Shown here one piece after another: positions 32,703 through 41,765 of a stretch of 64,000 bases of DNA. Within the stretch, counting starts at the first letter, position 1. Each line of letters opens with the position of its first letter. The stretch is from Micromonospora sp. WMMD1120 (GTDB taxonomy: Bacteria; Actinomycetota; Actinomycetes; Mycobacteriales; Micromonosporaceae). The position numbers and the translations under genes are program-made. The notes under the pieces are model-generated. The model made no database searches, was not told the origin of the DNA, and saw nothing but the letters and a program-made list of their open reading frames with translations. Location: NCBI RefSeq assembly GCF_029626235.1, contig NZ_JARUBO010000005.1:4186501-4250500 (forward strand), written 5' to 3'.

Positions 32703-34505
32703 CTACTCGCCGTCCGTCTTCATGTTCGGCCACCAGCCGTAGGTGTTGCGGGCCGCGTACCACGACTTCACGGGCGCGTTGAACGTGCCCTGTGTGGTGG
32801 ACGTGAGGGTGTGCGTCGAGATCGCGTCGTCCGGTTCCTGGTAGAGGAACGAGAGGTCGTCCCGCTTGTCGCCGTTGTGGTCGCCGGAGAGCAGCTTGAT
32901 CCGTGCGAACGGACCGAACGTGCTCGACAGCCAGGACGACACCGGCTCGTTGAACGTGCCGTCGGCCTTGGCAGTCCAGGTGAACGTGCTCAGCCGGCCA
33001 TCGGCGTAGCCGTAGAGCACGCCGATGTCGCCCCGGCTGTCCCCGTTGAAGTCGCCGTGCGCGAGCTTCATGGACGCGAGCCAGCCGAACGGGCTCTCCT
33101 TGGGCCGGAACCACGACTGGAAGGGCGCGGCGAGCGTGCCGTCGGCCTTCGCGAGCCAGGTGCTCACCGACATCGCCCGGGTGTCGAACTCCTGGAAGGC
33201 GGCGACATCGTCGCGACCGTCGCCGTTGAAGTCACCGCTGACGACCTTCGCCTTGGCCCAGTTCCCCCACTCGGGCCCGCGCCACCCGTCGGTCGGGTCG
33301 CCGAACCCGCCGTCCGGACGGGCGTACCAGTGGATCCAGGCTTCGAGGCCGGTTCCGCCGGCGTAACCGTAGAAGGCGGCGAGATCGGCCCGGCCGTCGC
33401 CGTTCCAGTCGCCGGACACCATCTTCATGCTGCCCAGGTGACCGAAGGCGCTGCCGTACGTCCAGGACCGGATCGGCGCGCTGTATCTCCCGTCCGGGCG
33501 GGTGATGAAGGTGTCGATGGCGAAGCTGCCGTCGGTGCGGGTCGACATGACCGCCACGTCGTTGACGCCGTCGCCGTCGAAGTCGTCGTTCAGCACCTTG
33601 ACCCGGTCGGCGGCGTACGCCCCGTTGCCGCCGGCCCACTCGCCGATGGGCGCGGTGAAACCTCCGCTGGAGGTTGCCGGGAGGGTGTTGGGCGCCACGT
33701 TTCCGGAGGCGTAGGTGTAGAGGAAGTTGACGTCCACGAACCTGTCGGTCGCCGGGCCCTGCGGGATGGTGGCGCTCAACCAGGAACCGAGGTCGTCGAC
33801 CCGCGTCTCCACCGCGTCCCGGCGGGTTTCTGTCTCGCCGAGACACCCGCCCTGCCAGGAGGTGCGGTGCAGGGCGACCAGCTGGGGCTGACCGTTGGAC
33901 AGCCGGTACGCCGGCCCGCCGAGATCGCCACGGCAGATCGCCGCCTGGCCGTTGCCAGTGATGGCGAGGGTGGAGGCGGTGACGCCCTGGACCGAGAAGG
34001 CGCCGGTGTGCAGCCGATCCGGCACCCAGGTGTCGGCGGTGCGGCCGAAGCCGGCGACGGTGAGCTGCTCGCCCAGCTGGGGTGTGGCGCCCAGCGGCAC
34101 CGGCGGCACGTCCGCGCGGCGGGACAGCCGGGCCAGCACGACGTCCCGGTCGGGGTGCGGGACGATCCGGAAGACCGACGCGACCAGCCCGGCCGACGTG
34201 GTGAGGTCGGTCCGTCCGACCGTCACCGTGCTCGGCGTGGCGGGCCTACCCTCGACCACCGGTTGACCGTCGATGCTGAAGCAACTCTTCGCGGTGAGGA
34301 CCCACCACGGGTCCACCAGGGCGCCGCTGCACGCGCGCTGTCCCGGACCCACGTCGATTCGGGCGGCGAACGCGGCTGAGCCGTCGCTGGCGGGGGTCCC
34401 TCCGGTGACGGCCCGCGCGGGCGGGACACCGACCAGCCCGGACACCAGGACGATGGCGAGCAGACCGGCGCTGCGGGCTGTTCGCCGACGATGTGACAGT
34501 GACAC
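32703..34505 (-). CDS. Secreted trypsin-like protein with degraded catalytic triad and FG-GAP repeats
   Basis: The 600-residue protein has a signal peptide ending in PPARA, a trypsin-fold domain at residues about 33-250 and five FG-GAP/VCBS-type repeats at about 255-590. The repeats carry calcium-loop motifs such as DFDGDGVNDV, DWNGDGRADL, DFNGDGRDDV, DFNGDSRGDI and DHNGDKRDDL. The usual AAHC is replaced by AKSC (Ser74 in the His place) and the usual GDSGGP by GDLGGP (Leu195 in the Ser place); Asp121 remains. It should be catalytically inactive and may be a binding protein. The GTG at 34505 has AGGAG 8 bases upstream. Confidence 0.85.
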   Translation of the reverse strand: MSLSHRRRTARSAGLLAIVLVSGLVGVPPARAVTGGTPASDGSAAFAARIDVGPGQRACSGALVDPWWVLTAKSCFSIDGQPVVEGRPATPSTVTVGRTDLTTSAGLVASVFRIVPHPDRDVVLARLSRRADVPPVPLGATPQLGEQLTVAGFGRTADTWVPDRLHTGAFSVQGVTASTLAITGNGQAAICRGDLGGPAYRLSNGQPQLVALHRTSWQGGCLGETETRRDAVETRVDDLGSWLSATIPQGPATDRFVDVNFLYTYASGNVAPNTLPATSSGGFTAPIGEWAGGNGAYAADRVKVLNDDFDGDGVNDVAVMSTRTDGSFAIDTFITRPDGRYSAPIRSWTYGSAFGHLGSMKMVSGDWNGDGRADLAAFYGYAGGTGLEAWIHWYARPDGGFGDPTDGWRGPEWGNWAKAKVVSGDFNGDGRDDVAAFQEFDTRAMSVSTWLAKADGTLAAPFQSWFRPKESPFGWLASMKLAHGDFNGDSRGDIGVLYGYADGRLSTFTWTAKADGTFNEPVSSWLSSTFGPFARIKLLSGDHNGDKRDDLSFLYQEPDDAISTHTLTSTTQGTFNAPVKSWYAARNTYGWWPNMKTDGE

Positions 34506-35132
34506 TCATGGCTCCTTGGGATCACACGGCGGAGCACGAGCCTGCCCCGCGACGCCCCGCTGAGGCGGTTGGTCACCGGCCGGGAGCGAGTTGGCGGGGC
34601 CTGCAAGCCCTCCGCGGGATACATCGCGGATGGTCACGATATGCAGTGGCTCGTATACGCGTTGCCCCGTTCGGCGTGGGCAAGCTCATATCCAGGACTC
34701 GTTGTGTCCCCGGAGCACCTGACCTACGTTGTCTCGCCTGCTCGACCTGATGTGGTGCTCGTCCGGCCCGGCGGTGGTCCGGTGGGCGCGTCCGGGCGCG
34801 TACGCGCCCCAGCCGGTAAGCCAGAATAGGTGCGTAAGCGAATATTTGTCCTTGATTGAGGTCGATACCCGAGTGACGCCTCCTCGTCGTCTCGCGTTAA
34901 GGTCGCAGTCAGGGAGTGGGGCCCTGCGGAGGTGCATGGCTGCCGGTTCCTGCCAAACTGCGTCGTGCATGTGGGGTGGGAGCACGTGGCCTGCGCGGGA
35001 GGCGACAGTTGTCAGCCGATCGGCGAGTGCATCAGACCGGCTGCGGCCCCGTGGTGACAGCGCAGTGCGCCGAGGGTGGCGTCGACCATCACGGGCGCAG
35101 CCCGCAACGAATCTCGTAGGGAGCGAACTCGC
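34506..35132. other. 627-base gap without a recognised gene
   Basis: The gap separates the divergent protease-like and phosphotransferase genes and should hold promoters for both. It includes an AT-richer stretch around 34830-34870 (AAGCGAATATTTG, then CTTGATTGAGG) that stands out from the surroundings. No repeat of families A-D, no hairpin over 10 base pairs and no convincing coding frame was found. A small RNA or a long leader is possible but unsupported. Confidence 0.5.
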
Positions 35133-36890
35133 TTGTTCGGCACGTTCACAGGACGCCTCGGAGTGGCCGCTTACAGTGCGCTGCTGGTGCTCGCCTACCT
35201 GGTGATGCTGGTCGGTGGCGGATTCGGCTGGATCGGCCTGTTCGCCGTCGCCGGGTTGGCCGCCATCCTCGGTGAGTTCGCCGTCGCCCGCTGGTCGCCG
35301 CCGTCGCACGTGCTGTTGGAGAAGGTCGGCCTGCACTGGTCGTACCGGCAGTTGACCCGCGACCTCGCGGCGGTGCTGCTCGTCGTCGCCGAGGTGCGGC
35401 TCAGCGGCGGTGAGCTGACGCTGCTGCTGGTGCTGCCGGCCGCGGTGTGGGTCGTGTCGGTGTTCGCCGGAGCGCTCTCCACGATGATCGAGCGGCGCAA
35501 CCCGCTCTCCGCGATGGTGCGCAACATCGAGCTGGGTCCGCTGTCCAGCGCCCCCACGCCGCCGGCCTGGGCGGCGGCGGTGGCCGGCGACCGGATGCCC
35601 CTGCTCAACCTGCTGCTGGTGCCGGCCGCGGTGGCCGCCGCGGTCCAGCACGACCCGACACCGTTCTTCGTCGCCGCCGCGGTGTCGGTCGCCGCCACCG
35701 GTGTGGTCGGCGCGATCATCGCGCTGACCTGGTTGCGGGGTCGCGGCGCGGGGCAGGGCCCGCTGCTGCCGGCCGTGCAGCGCTGGCTGGACAGCTACCG
35801 GCCGGAGGTGGCGCTCTACTTCGCCGGCCCGGCCAAGGACGTCTACCAGGCCAACATGTGGCTCGCCCCGACCGAGGCGCTGCACCAGCGCGCGGTGGTG
35901 CTGATGCGTAGCCGGGAGGCGTTCCTGGAGCTGGCCGACACCCGGCTGCCGGTGATCTGCGTGCCGGCCGGCGTCGACTTCATGAACCTCGACCTCGGTG
36001 GCATCCGGGCCGCGCTCTACGCCGCGAACGTCGGCGCGAACATCCACATGCTCCGGGAGCCGGGCACGAAGCACGTCTTCGTCGGGCACGGCGACAGCGA
36101 CAAGCAGGCCAGCGTCAACCCCTACAGCAAGGTGTACGACGAGGTCTGGGTCGCCGGTCTGGCCGGTCGGGAGCGCTACGCGCGGGCCGGTGTGGGCGTG
36201 CTCGACTCCGACATCGTCGAGATCGGCCGGCCGCAGCTGGCCGGGGTGCACACCTTCGGCGCCGAGTCGGTGGACCGGCCGTTCACTGTGCTGTACGCGC
36301 CGACCTGGGAGGGCTGGCTGGACGACGACCCGTACCACACCTCGCTGGTGCTGATGGGTGAGCGCATCGTCAAGGGACTGCTCGCCACCAACCCCCGGCT
36401 GCGCCTGATCTACAAGCCGCACCCGCTGACCGGGTCGCGGTCCAAGGCGGCCCGTGCGGTTCACGAGCGGGTGGTCGCGGCGATCCGCGCCGCCGGAGGC
36501 GACACCGACGCGTCGTCCCTGGACGGCACCGGGCACCTGGTGGTCACCGGGCGGACACCCGGGCTGTTCGACTGCTTCAACCAGACCGACCTGCTGATCA
36601 GCGACGTGTCCAGTGTGGTCTCCGACTTCGTGCAGAGCCAGCGGCCGTACGTGGTGGCCAACCCCGCCGGCCTGTCCGAGGACGACTTCCGCCGGGAGTA
36701 CCCGACGGCGCGGGCGGCGTACCTGCTCTCCAAGGACTGCGGCGAGCTGGAGAAGATCGTGACGGTGACCCGGGCCGGCGACGACCCGCTGACCGAGGCC
36801 CGCCGGGACCTGAAGACCTACCTGCTCGGCCCCGCCGAGGCGAACCCGATGGACCGGTTCCAGGAGGAGATCAGCCGCCTCTGCCGCTGA
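35133..36890 (+). CDS. Second CDP-alditol phosphotransferase (TagB/TagF-like)
   Basis: The protein of about 585 residues is a homologue of the one at 24500. It has N-terminal membrane helices, then the catalytic GT-B domain with VGHGDSDKQASVNP, IGRPQLAGVHTF, VLYAPTWEGWLDDDPYH, IYKPHPLTGSRSKAA and LISDVSSVVSDFVQSQRPYVV. I chose the TTG at 35133 because AGGGAG lies 9 bases upstream and because this N-terminus lines up residue for residue with the homologue; a GTG at 35076 would add 19 residues. It stands alone rather than in the exporter operon, so it may act on a different polymer or as primer or polymerase for the same one. Confidence 0.85.
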   Translation: MFGTFTGRLGVAAYSALLVLAYLVMLVGGGFGWIGLFAVAGLAAILGEFAVARWSPPSHVLLEKVGLHWSYRQLTRDLAAVLLVVAEVRLSGGELTLLLVLPAAVWVVSVFAGALSTMIERRNPLSAMVRNIELGPLSSAPTPPAWAAAVAGDRMPLLNLLLVPAAVAAAVQHDPTPFFVAAAVSVAATGVVGAIIALTWLRGRGAGQGPLLPAVQRWLDSYRPEVALYFAGPAKDVYQANMWLAPTEALHQRAVVLMRSREAFLELADTRLPVICVPAGVDFMNLDLGGIRAALYAANVGANIHMLREPGTKHVFVGHGDSDKQASVNPYSKVYDEVWVAGLAGRERYARAGVGVLDSDIVEIGRPQLAGVHTFGAESVDRPFTVLYAPTWEGWLDDDPYHTSLVLMGERIVKGLLATNPRLRLIYKPHPLTGSRSKAARAVHERVVAAIRAAGGDTDASSLDGTGHLVVTGRTPGLFDCFNQTDLLISDVSSVVSDFVQSQRPYVVANPAGLSEDDFRREYPTARAAYLLSKDCGELEKIVTVTRAGDDPLTEARRDLKTYLLGPAEANPMDRFQEEISRLCR

Positions 36891-36906
36891 TTCCCCGCGT
36901 ACACCC

Positions 36907-36944
36907 GGCGCGCCCGGTCCGAGACTCCTCGGGCCGGGCGCGCC
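36907..36944. terminator. Terminator hairpin
   Basis: GGCGCGCCCGG (36907-36917) pairs with its complement (36934-36944), and CCGAG/CTCGG extends the stem inward. It lies just after the phosphotransferase stop and just before the end of the convergent DUF952 gene. Confidence 0.65.
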
Positions 36945-36949
36945 CGTGT

Positions 36950-37294
36950 TCAGCCCAGCAGGGCGGCCACCGCGTCGGCGGCCGGAGTGTCCGCCGGCAA
37001 CGCCCGCGCCGCCACCACCGCCGCGACCGGCAGCGGACCGTACACGTGGGGGAAGAGCTGTCCGCCGCGGGACGGCTCCCACCGCAGCGCGTCGCCCAGC
37101 CGCTCCTCCGCGACGCTCAGCAGGGTCAGGCCGGTCGCGCCGGTGAAGTACCGCCGTGCCGTCTCCACGACCTGGTCGGCGCCGGAGAGGTGGATGAACC
37201 CGTCCTCCCGGTCCACGGCGGAGCCGGCGAAGGCGCCGACGGCGAGGGCGTCGTCCCACTCGGTGCTCGACAGCAGCTTGTAGATCACCACCAC
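36950..37294 (-). CDS. DUF952 family protein
   Basis: The 114-residue protein matches the small DUF952 family throughout: IYKLLSSTEWDDA at the start, EDGFIHLSGADQV in the middle and LFPHVYGPLPVAAV near the end. The family function is not established. A GTG at 37294 starts it. Confidence 0.85.
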   Translation of the reverse strand: MVVIYKLLSSTEWDDALAVGAFAGSAVDREDGFIHLSGADQVVETARRYFTGATGLTLLSVAEERLGDALRWEPSRGGQLFPHVYGPLPVAAVVAARALPADTPAADAVAALLG

Positions 37295-37401
37295 AGCCTA
37301 CGGGGCTGTGGTCGGCGCGCCCGCCCGGTTTTCCCCGGTACCGCCGCGCCCGCCGCCCCTCGGCGGGCATGCTCAGGTCAACGGCCGCGGAGGGATGGGC
37401 G

Positions 37402-37713
37402 ATGCAGAGTTACGACGACGACTGGACCGACAGCCAGCGCGCGGTGTACGACGAGTGCTACCGGGCCGGCGGCGAGTGGGCCGAGGACCCGGACACGCCG
37501 TCCGACGACGTGCAGCACGTAATCAATTTGGCCGAGGCGGACGACGACGTGTTCGAGGACGCCGAGATCGACTATCCGCCGTTGGTGGACGCGGTGACCC
37601 AGGCCAGCGGGGTCACCGTCACCAGCGTGCCGGCCAGCCACGAGGACCCGGGCTTCCGCGGCTTCACCGACGGCGTCCGGGATGCCACCGCCGACGACGT
37701 CTTCGGCCTGTAA
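37402..37713 (+). CDS. Small acidic hypothetical protein
   Basis: The protein has 103 residues and is rich in Asp and Glu, with many aromatic residues near the N-terminus (SYDDDWTDSQRAVYDECYRAGG). The start is the ATG at 37402, preceded by GGAGGG at 37389. No domain is recognised. It lies 87 bases upstream of a response regulator but need not be in its operon. Confidence 0.65.
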   Translation: MQSYDDDWTDSQRAVYDECYRAGGEWAEDPDTPSDDVQHVINLAEADDDVFEDAEIDYPPLVDAVTQASGVTVTSVPASHEDPGFRGFTDGVRDATADDVFGL

Positions 37714-37800
37714 CCCGCTCGCCACGGGTGGGCGGCCTCCCGACACGCGCGTGCTTCTGCCACCATTCGCAGAACAGCGCTGCGAGGAACGGGAGCACGG

Positions 37801-38457
37801 GTGCGGATCCTGCTGGTGGAGGACGACCGCCGGGTGGCCGCTGCCCTCTCCTCCGCCCTCACCCGCCGTGGGTACGAGGTCGAGCACGCCGCCACCGTCG
37901 CCGCAGCGCTCTCCGCCGCCCCGTGTGACCTGGTGCTGCTCGACCTGACCCTGCCCGACGGGGACGGCACGGACCTGTGCCGGGAGCTGCGCCGGCGCAG
38001 CAGCCAGCTCGGCATCATCGCGGTGACCGCCCGGGGCGAGGAACGCGACCGGGTGCTCGGCCTGCGTCTCGGCGCGGACGACTACGTCGTCAAGCCGTTC
38101 TCGATGGTGGAGTTGCAGGCCCGGATCGAGGCGGTGCTGCGCCGCGCCGCAGCCGCCGCGCCCCAACGGCACCTCATCGAGGTCGGGTCGCTGCGCATCG
38201 ACGTGGCCGCTCGGACGGTGACAGTCGACAAACGTGTCGTCGCGTTGACCCGCAAGGAGTTCGACGTGCTCCTCTCGCTGGCCCGCCAGCCCGGGGTGGC
38301 GGTGCCCCGCGACCGCATCCTGCTCGACGCCTGGGGCACCACCTGGGCCGACCGGCACACCGTCGAGGTGCACGTCGGCTCGCTGCGCGGCAAGCTCGGC
38401 GACGCCCGCCTGGTGGAGACCGTACGCGGCGTCGGCTACCGGCTGCGCGACGCGTGA
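37801..38457 (+). CDS. OmpR-family response regulator
   Basis: The 218-residue protein has a receiver domain with acidic pocket Asp8/Asp9, phosphoacceptor Asp48 in LLDLTLPDGDG and the conserved Lys in DYVVKPFS, then a winged-helix DNA-binding domain (LTRKEFDVLLSLARQPG, HTVEVHVGSLRGKLGD, RGVGYRL). It is followed 9 bases later by its sensor kinase. Context suggests a role in uptake or sensing linked to the TAXI lipoprotein, but no target site was seen. Confidence 0.92.
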   Translation: MRILLVEDDRRVAAALSSALTRRGYEVEHAATVAAALSAAPCDLVLLDLTLPDGDGTDLCRELRRRSSQLGIIAVTARGEERDRVLGLRLGADDYVVKPFSMVELQARIEAVLRRAAAAAPQRHLIEVGSLRIDVAARTVTVDKRVVALTRKEFDVLLSLARQPGVAVPRDRILLDAWGTTWADRHTVEVHVGSLRGKLGDARLVETVRGVGYRLRDA

Positions 38458-38466
38458 GGGGCTGAC

Positions 38467-39951
38467 GTGCGCCGTCGACTGGTGATCAGCTATCTGCTCC
38501 TGATGGTCCTCGTCCTGATCGCGTTGGAGACGCCGCTGGCCGCCACCATGGCCAGCCGGGAGACCGAACGGGTGCGCGCCGACCGGCTCGCCGACGCCAC
38601 CCGGTTCGCCTCGTTGGCCGGGCCGGCGTTGCGCGACGGCGGGCCGGGCCCGATCGAGTCGGAGCTGACCAGCTACGACGAGCTGTACGCGATCGGCGCG
38701 GCGATCGTCGACCGGGACCGCAGGACCACAGTGTCGTCGCCGAGCTGGCAAGCCGGCCCGGGCACCGCGGCGGTCCTGGACGTCGCGCTGTCCGGTCAGC
38801 AGACCAGTGCCCCCGAGTCGGTCTGGCCCTGGATGACCGCGCCGCTGGTGGTGGCGGTGCCGATCAACGACGGTGGCGAGGTGCTCGGCGCGGTGGTGAT
38901 CGTGACGCCCTCCACGTCGATCCGCCGGGCCGTCGTCGTGTGGTGGCTGCTGCTCGCCCTGGCCGGTCTGCTCGCCGTGCTGGCCTGTGTGCTCACCGCC
39001 TTCGGGCTGGCCGGTTGGGTGCTGCGCCCGGTCACCGAACTGGACGCGGTCACCCACGAGATCGCCGAGGGCGACCGGAGTGCTCGCGTGCAGCACCGCC
39101 TCGGGCCGCCGGAGCTCCGCCGCCTGGCGGCCAGCTTCAACCACATGGCCGACGTCGTCTCCGACGTGATGGACCGGCAGCGGGCCTTCGTCGCGCACGC
39201 CAGCCACCAACTGCGCAACCCGCTCACCGCGCTGCGGCTACGGGTGGAGGAGTTGGGCCCCAGCCTCACCGACGCGGACGGTCGGACGGAGCACCGGTTG
39301 GCGCTGGAGGAGACCGACCGGCTGGCGTTGGTCCTCGACGCGCTGCTCACCCTCGCCCGCGCCGAACGGGAGGAGAACGAGCGGGTGACGGTGGACGCCG
39401 CGGCGGTGGCCGCCTCCCGGGTGGCCGCGTGGGCGCCGCTGGCCCGGCACCGTTCGGTGGCGTTGCGGCTGGCCGCCGCGGACGCCCCGGCGTACGCCCG
39501 GACCGTGCCGACAGCCGTCGACCAGGCACTGGACGCGCTCATCGACAACGCGGTGAAGTTCAGCGGGGCGGGCGGCGCGGTGACGGTGACGGTGAGCCGC
39601 CGCGACGGCGGGGTGGCCCTGGAGGTGCGCGACTCCGGCCCGGGGATGACCGAGAGTCAGCTCGACCAGGCGACCGAGCGGTTCTGGCGGGCGCCGGACG
39701 CGCAGAACGTGGACGGCGCGGGGCTCGGCCTGACCATCGCCGCCGTGCTCGTCGACGCGTCGGACGGACGGCTCACCATGCGGCCGGGGCAGTCGCGAGG
39801 GCTGGTCGCCGCGCTGTGGTTCCCCGAACCCGAGCCCGAGCCCGAGCCCGAGCCCGTTCCCGAGCCCGACCCCGGTCCCGAGCCCGACCCGTCGGGCGGG
39901 CCCGTGGACGAGGACGCGGCCGCCGAGCTGCGCCCGAGCGCGGCGCGCTGA
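38467..39951 (+). CDS. Sensor histidine kinase
   Basis: The 494-residue membrane kinase has an N-terminal membrane helix (about residues 6-24), an extracellular region to about 155, a second helix (VVVWWLLLALAGLLAVLACVL), a HAMP segment, the dimerisation domain with phosphoacceptor His247 in AHASHQLRNPLTAL, and a HATPase domain with DNAVKF, DSGPGM and GLGLTIAAVL. The C-terminal 40 residues are a Glu-Pro repeat tail (EPEPEPEPEPVPEP) outside the catalytic fold. Partner of the response regulator just upstream. Confidence 0.92.
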   Translation: MRRRLVISYLLLMVLVLIALETPLAATMASRETERVRADRLADATRFASLAGPALRDGGPGPIESELTSYDELYAIGAAIVDRDRRTTVSSPSWQAGPGTAAVLDVALSGQQTSAPESVWPWMTAPLVVAVPINDGGEVLGAVVIVTPSTSIRRAVVVWWLLLALAGLLAVLACVLTAFGLAGWVLRPVTELDAVTHEIAEGDRSARVQHRLGPPELRRLAASFNHMADVVSDVMDRQRAFVAHASHQLRNPLTALRLRVEELGPSLTDADGRTEHRLALEETDRLALVLDALLTLARAEREENERVTVDAAAVAASRVAAWAPLARHRSVALRLAAADAPAYARTVPTAVDQALDALIDNAVKFSGAGGAVTVTVSRRDGGVALEVRDSGPGMTESQLDQATERFWRAPDAQNVDGAGLGLTIAAVLVDASDGRLTMRPGQSRGLVAALWFPEPEPEPEPEPVPEPDPGPEPDPSGGPVDEDAAAELRPSAAR

Positions 39952-39960
39952 GGCCGGTCG

Positions 39961-40947
39961 TCACGGTTTGGTGGCGCGGTACCAGGCGGCGGCCCCGGGG
40001 TGCAGCGACAGCGGCGCCGTGACGATCGCCGAACGCGGGCTCATCCGCCCCGCCGCGGGGTGCGCGGCGGCCAGCTCGGCCCGGCCCTCCATCAGCAGTC
40101 GGGTCACCTCACGGACCAGCGGCTCGGGCAGGCTGGCCCGGACGATCAGATAGTTCGGGTCGGCGACGGTGGTCACCGCGTCCACCCCGTACACCGAGCG
40201 GGGGATGTCCCGGGAGACGTAGACCTGGCCGTAGCGGGAGCGCAGCGGCTCGGTCCACTCGCTGAGGTCCACGATCCGGGTGGCGCTGGCCCCGGCCAAC
40301 TCCTCGATGCCCCGCACCGGCAGCCCGCCGGAGAAGAAGAACGCGTCGATCCGCCCGGACCGCAACGCCGCCACCGAGTCGTCCAGGCCCAGGCGCTCGC
40401 GGCGCACCCGGTCGCCGCCGAGGTGAGCCACCTCCAGCAACCGGGTAGCGGTGATCTCGGTGCCGGAACCGGCGGCGCCCACCGACACCCGCCGACCCCG
40501 CAGGTCGGCCACCGTGCGGACCGGCCCGCCGCCGGTGGTGACCAGGTGTAGCTGGTCGTCGTAGACCCGGGCGACGGCGTCGACGAGCGGGCGTCCCGTC
40601 GTCTCGGTGGGCAGCACGTCGGCCTGGGTGAAGCCCAGCTCGGCCGCGCCGGACCCGACGAGGTGCACGTTCTCCGCCGAGGCCGCGGTGACCACCACGC
40701 TCGCCCGCACGTCGGGGAGTTCCCGGTTGAGGATCGCCGCCAACGACTGCCCGAACGCGTAGTAGACGGCGGTGGGGCTGCCGGTGGCGATCCGGATCGG
40801 CATCGGCTCACTCGGGGTGTCCCGACAGCCGCCGACGGTCAGCGCCGCGGTCAGCGCCAGCGTCAGCGCTGCCGCCCACCAGACCCGGTGACCGGACGAG
40901 GTACGACTCACGCGCTGCACTGTGCGCTGTCGGCCCGGCGTACGCAA
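39961..40947 (-). CDS. TAXI-family solute-binding lipoprotein
   Basis: The 328-residue protein has a lipoprotein signal with lipobox LTVGGC (Cys41), then a TAXI (TRAP-associated extracytoplasmic immunogenic protein) binding domain with IRIATGSPTAVYYAFGQSLAAIL, TADGSGAAELGFTQAD-like pattern and VSVGAAGSGTEITATRLL. No TRAP membrane subunits are seen. It is convergent with the sensor kinase, 9 bases from it. TAXI proteins next to two-component systems may act as sensors' partners; that is inference. Confidence 0.88.
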   Translation of the reverse strand: MRTPGRQRTVQRVSRTSSGHRVWWAAALTLALTAALTVGGCRDTPSEPMPIRIATGSPTAVYYAFGQSLAAILNRELPDVRASVVVTAASAENVHLVGSGAAELGFTQADVLPTETTGRPLVDAVARVYDDQLHLVTTGGGPVRTVADLRGRRVSVGAAGSGTEITATRLLEVAHLGGDRVRRERLGLDDSVAALRSGRIDAFFFSGGLPVRGIEELAGASATRIVDLSEWTEPLRSRYGQVYVSRDIPRSVYGVDAVTTVADPNYLIVRASLPEPLVREVTRLLMEGRAELAAAHPAAGRMSPRSAIVTAPLSLHPGAAAWYRATKP

Positions 40948-40965
40948 GCCTCTGGACGTCCGCGC

Positions 40966-41658
40966 TCAGCAGGCGGCGCGACGGGCCGGTGGCGCGGCCG
41001 GGCCGCGGGCCGGGGCCAACGCCGCGCTGCGCAGGATCCGCTCCCGGTCCGGACCGTCGGCCACGCTGACCAGGAAGCAGCCCGTTCCCGGATGGAGTCG
41101 GGCCGGCACGTCCAGCACGGCGGCACCCCGGATCAGCACCGCGGCGAGTTCCCGGTCGGTGAGGCGTACCCCGAGGATGTGCCGGCGGACGTGTCGGCCG
41201 CCGGCCAGCAGCGCCGAGCGCCAGGCCGCCTCCGCCAGCCGGGTCACCAGCCGGCGACGCGCCGGCGAGGCGCCGGGTAGCGGACCGCCCAGCAGCTCCC
41301 GCCGCCCCTGCCACCAACCGGCGTCCAACAACCGGGTGTACGGGCCCTGGTGCTCCTGGGGCACCCAGAGCCGGTGCAGCTCGTAGCGGCGGCGTAGGCC
41401 GCCGACGGCCATCTCGTGGGTGACCGGGATGTCCAGCCGGGCGAGCAGTTGCCGCATCCGGGCGGCGGCGTCCTCCCGATTGAACTCCACCCCCGGGGTA
41501 CGGGTGGGGCGTGCCGCGCTCGGCCGGGCCGGCGTCGGCGCCGGCGTGCAGCGCAGCAGGCAGGCGGCCTCGAACGCGTCACCCAGGGTCAGCCACCCCA
41601 GCGGGGGTGGCGGCGCGGCGGAACGGGGCCGGTCGAGCAGGGCGGGTTCGCGGGTCAA
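40966..41658 (-). CDS. Conserved hypothetical protein, 230 residues
   Basis: The protein is Arg- and Ala-rich. I do not recognise a domain. It contains VEFNREDAAARMRQLLARLDIPVTHEMAVGG-type helical text and RRELLGGPLPG. The TTG at 41658 is preceded by GGGAGCC. It lies upstream of the TAXI gene on the same strand, 18 bases away, and may be cotranscribed with it. Confidence 0.6.
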   Translation of the reverse strand: MTREPALLDRPRSAAPPPPLGWLTLGDAFEAACLLRCTPAPTPARPSAARPTRTPGVEFNREDAAARMRQLLARLDIPVTHEMAVGGLRRRYELHRLWVPQEHQGPYTRLLDAGWWQGRRELLGGPLPGASPARRRLVTRLAEAAWRSALLAGGRHVRRHILGVRLTDRELAAVLIRGAAVLDVPARLHPGTGCFLVSVADGPDRERILRSAALAPARGPAAPPARRAAC

Positions 41659-41765
41659 CGGAGGCTCCCTTGTCGGAGTCTGGGTTCCCCTACCGTGGCC
41701 CCTGAGCGGTCCTGACGGAACCGCTGCGGCCCAGCCTTGAGCAAATCTTGCGGGTGCCGCGCCGG

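Noticed and set aside
39825..39900. Short CCCGAG repeat taken as an intergenic satellite
   Set aside because: It is in frame within the histidine kinase and encodes the Glu-Pro tail.
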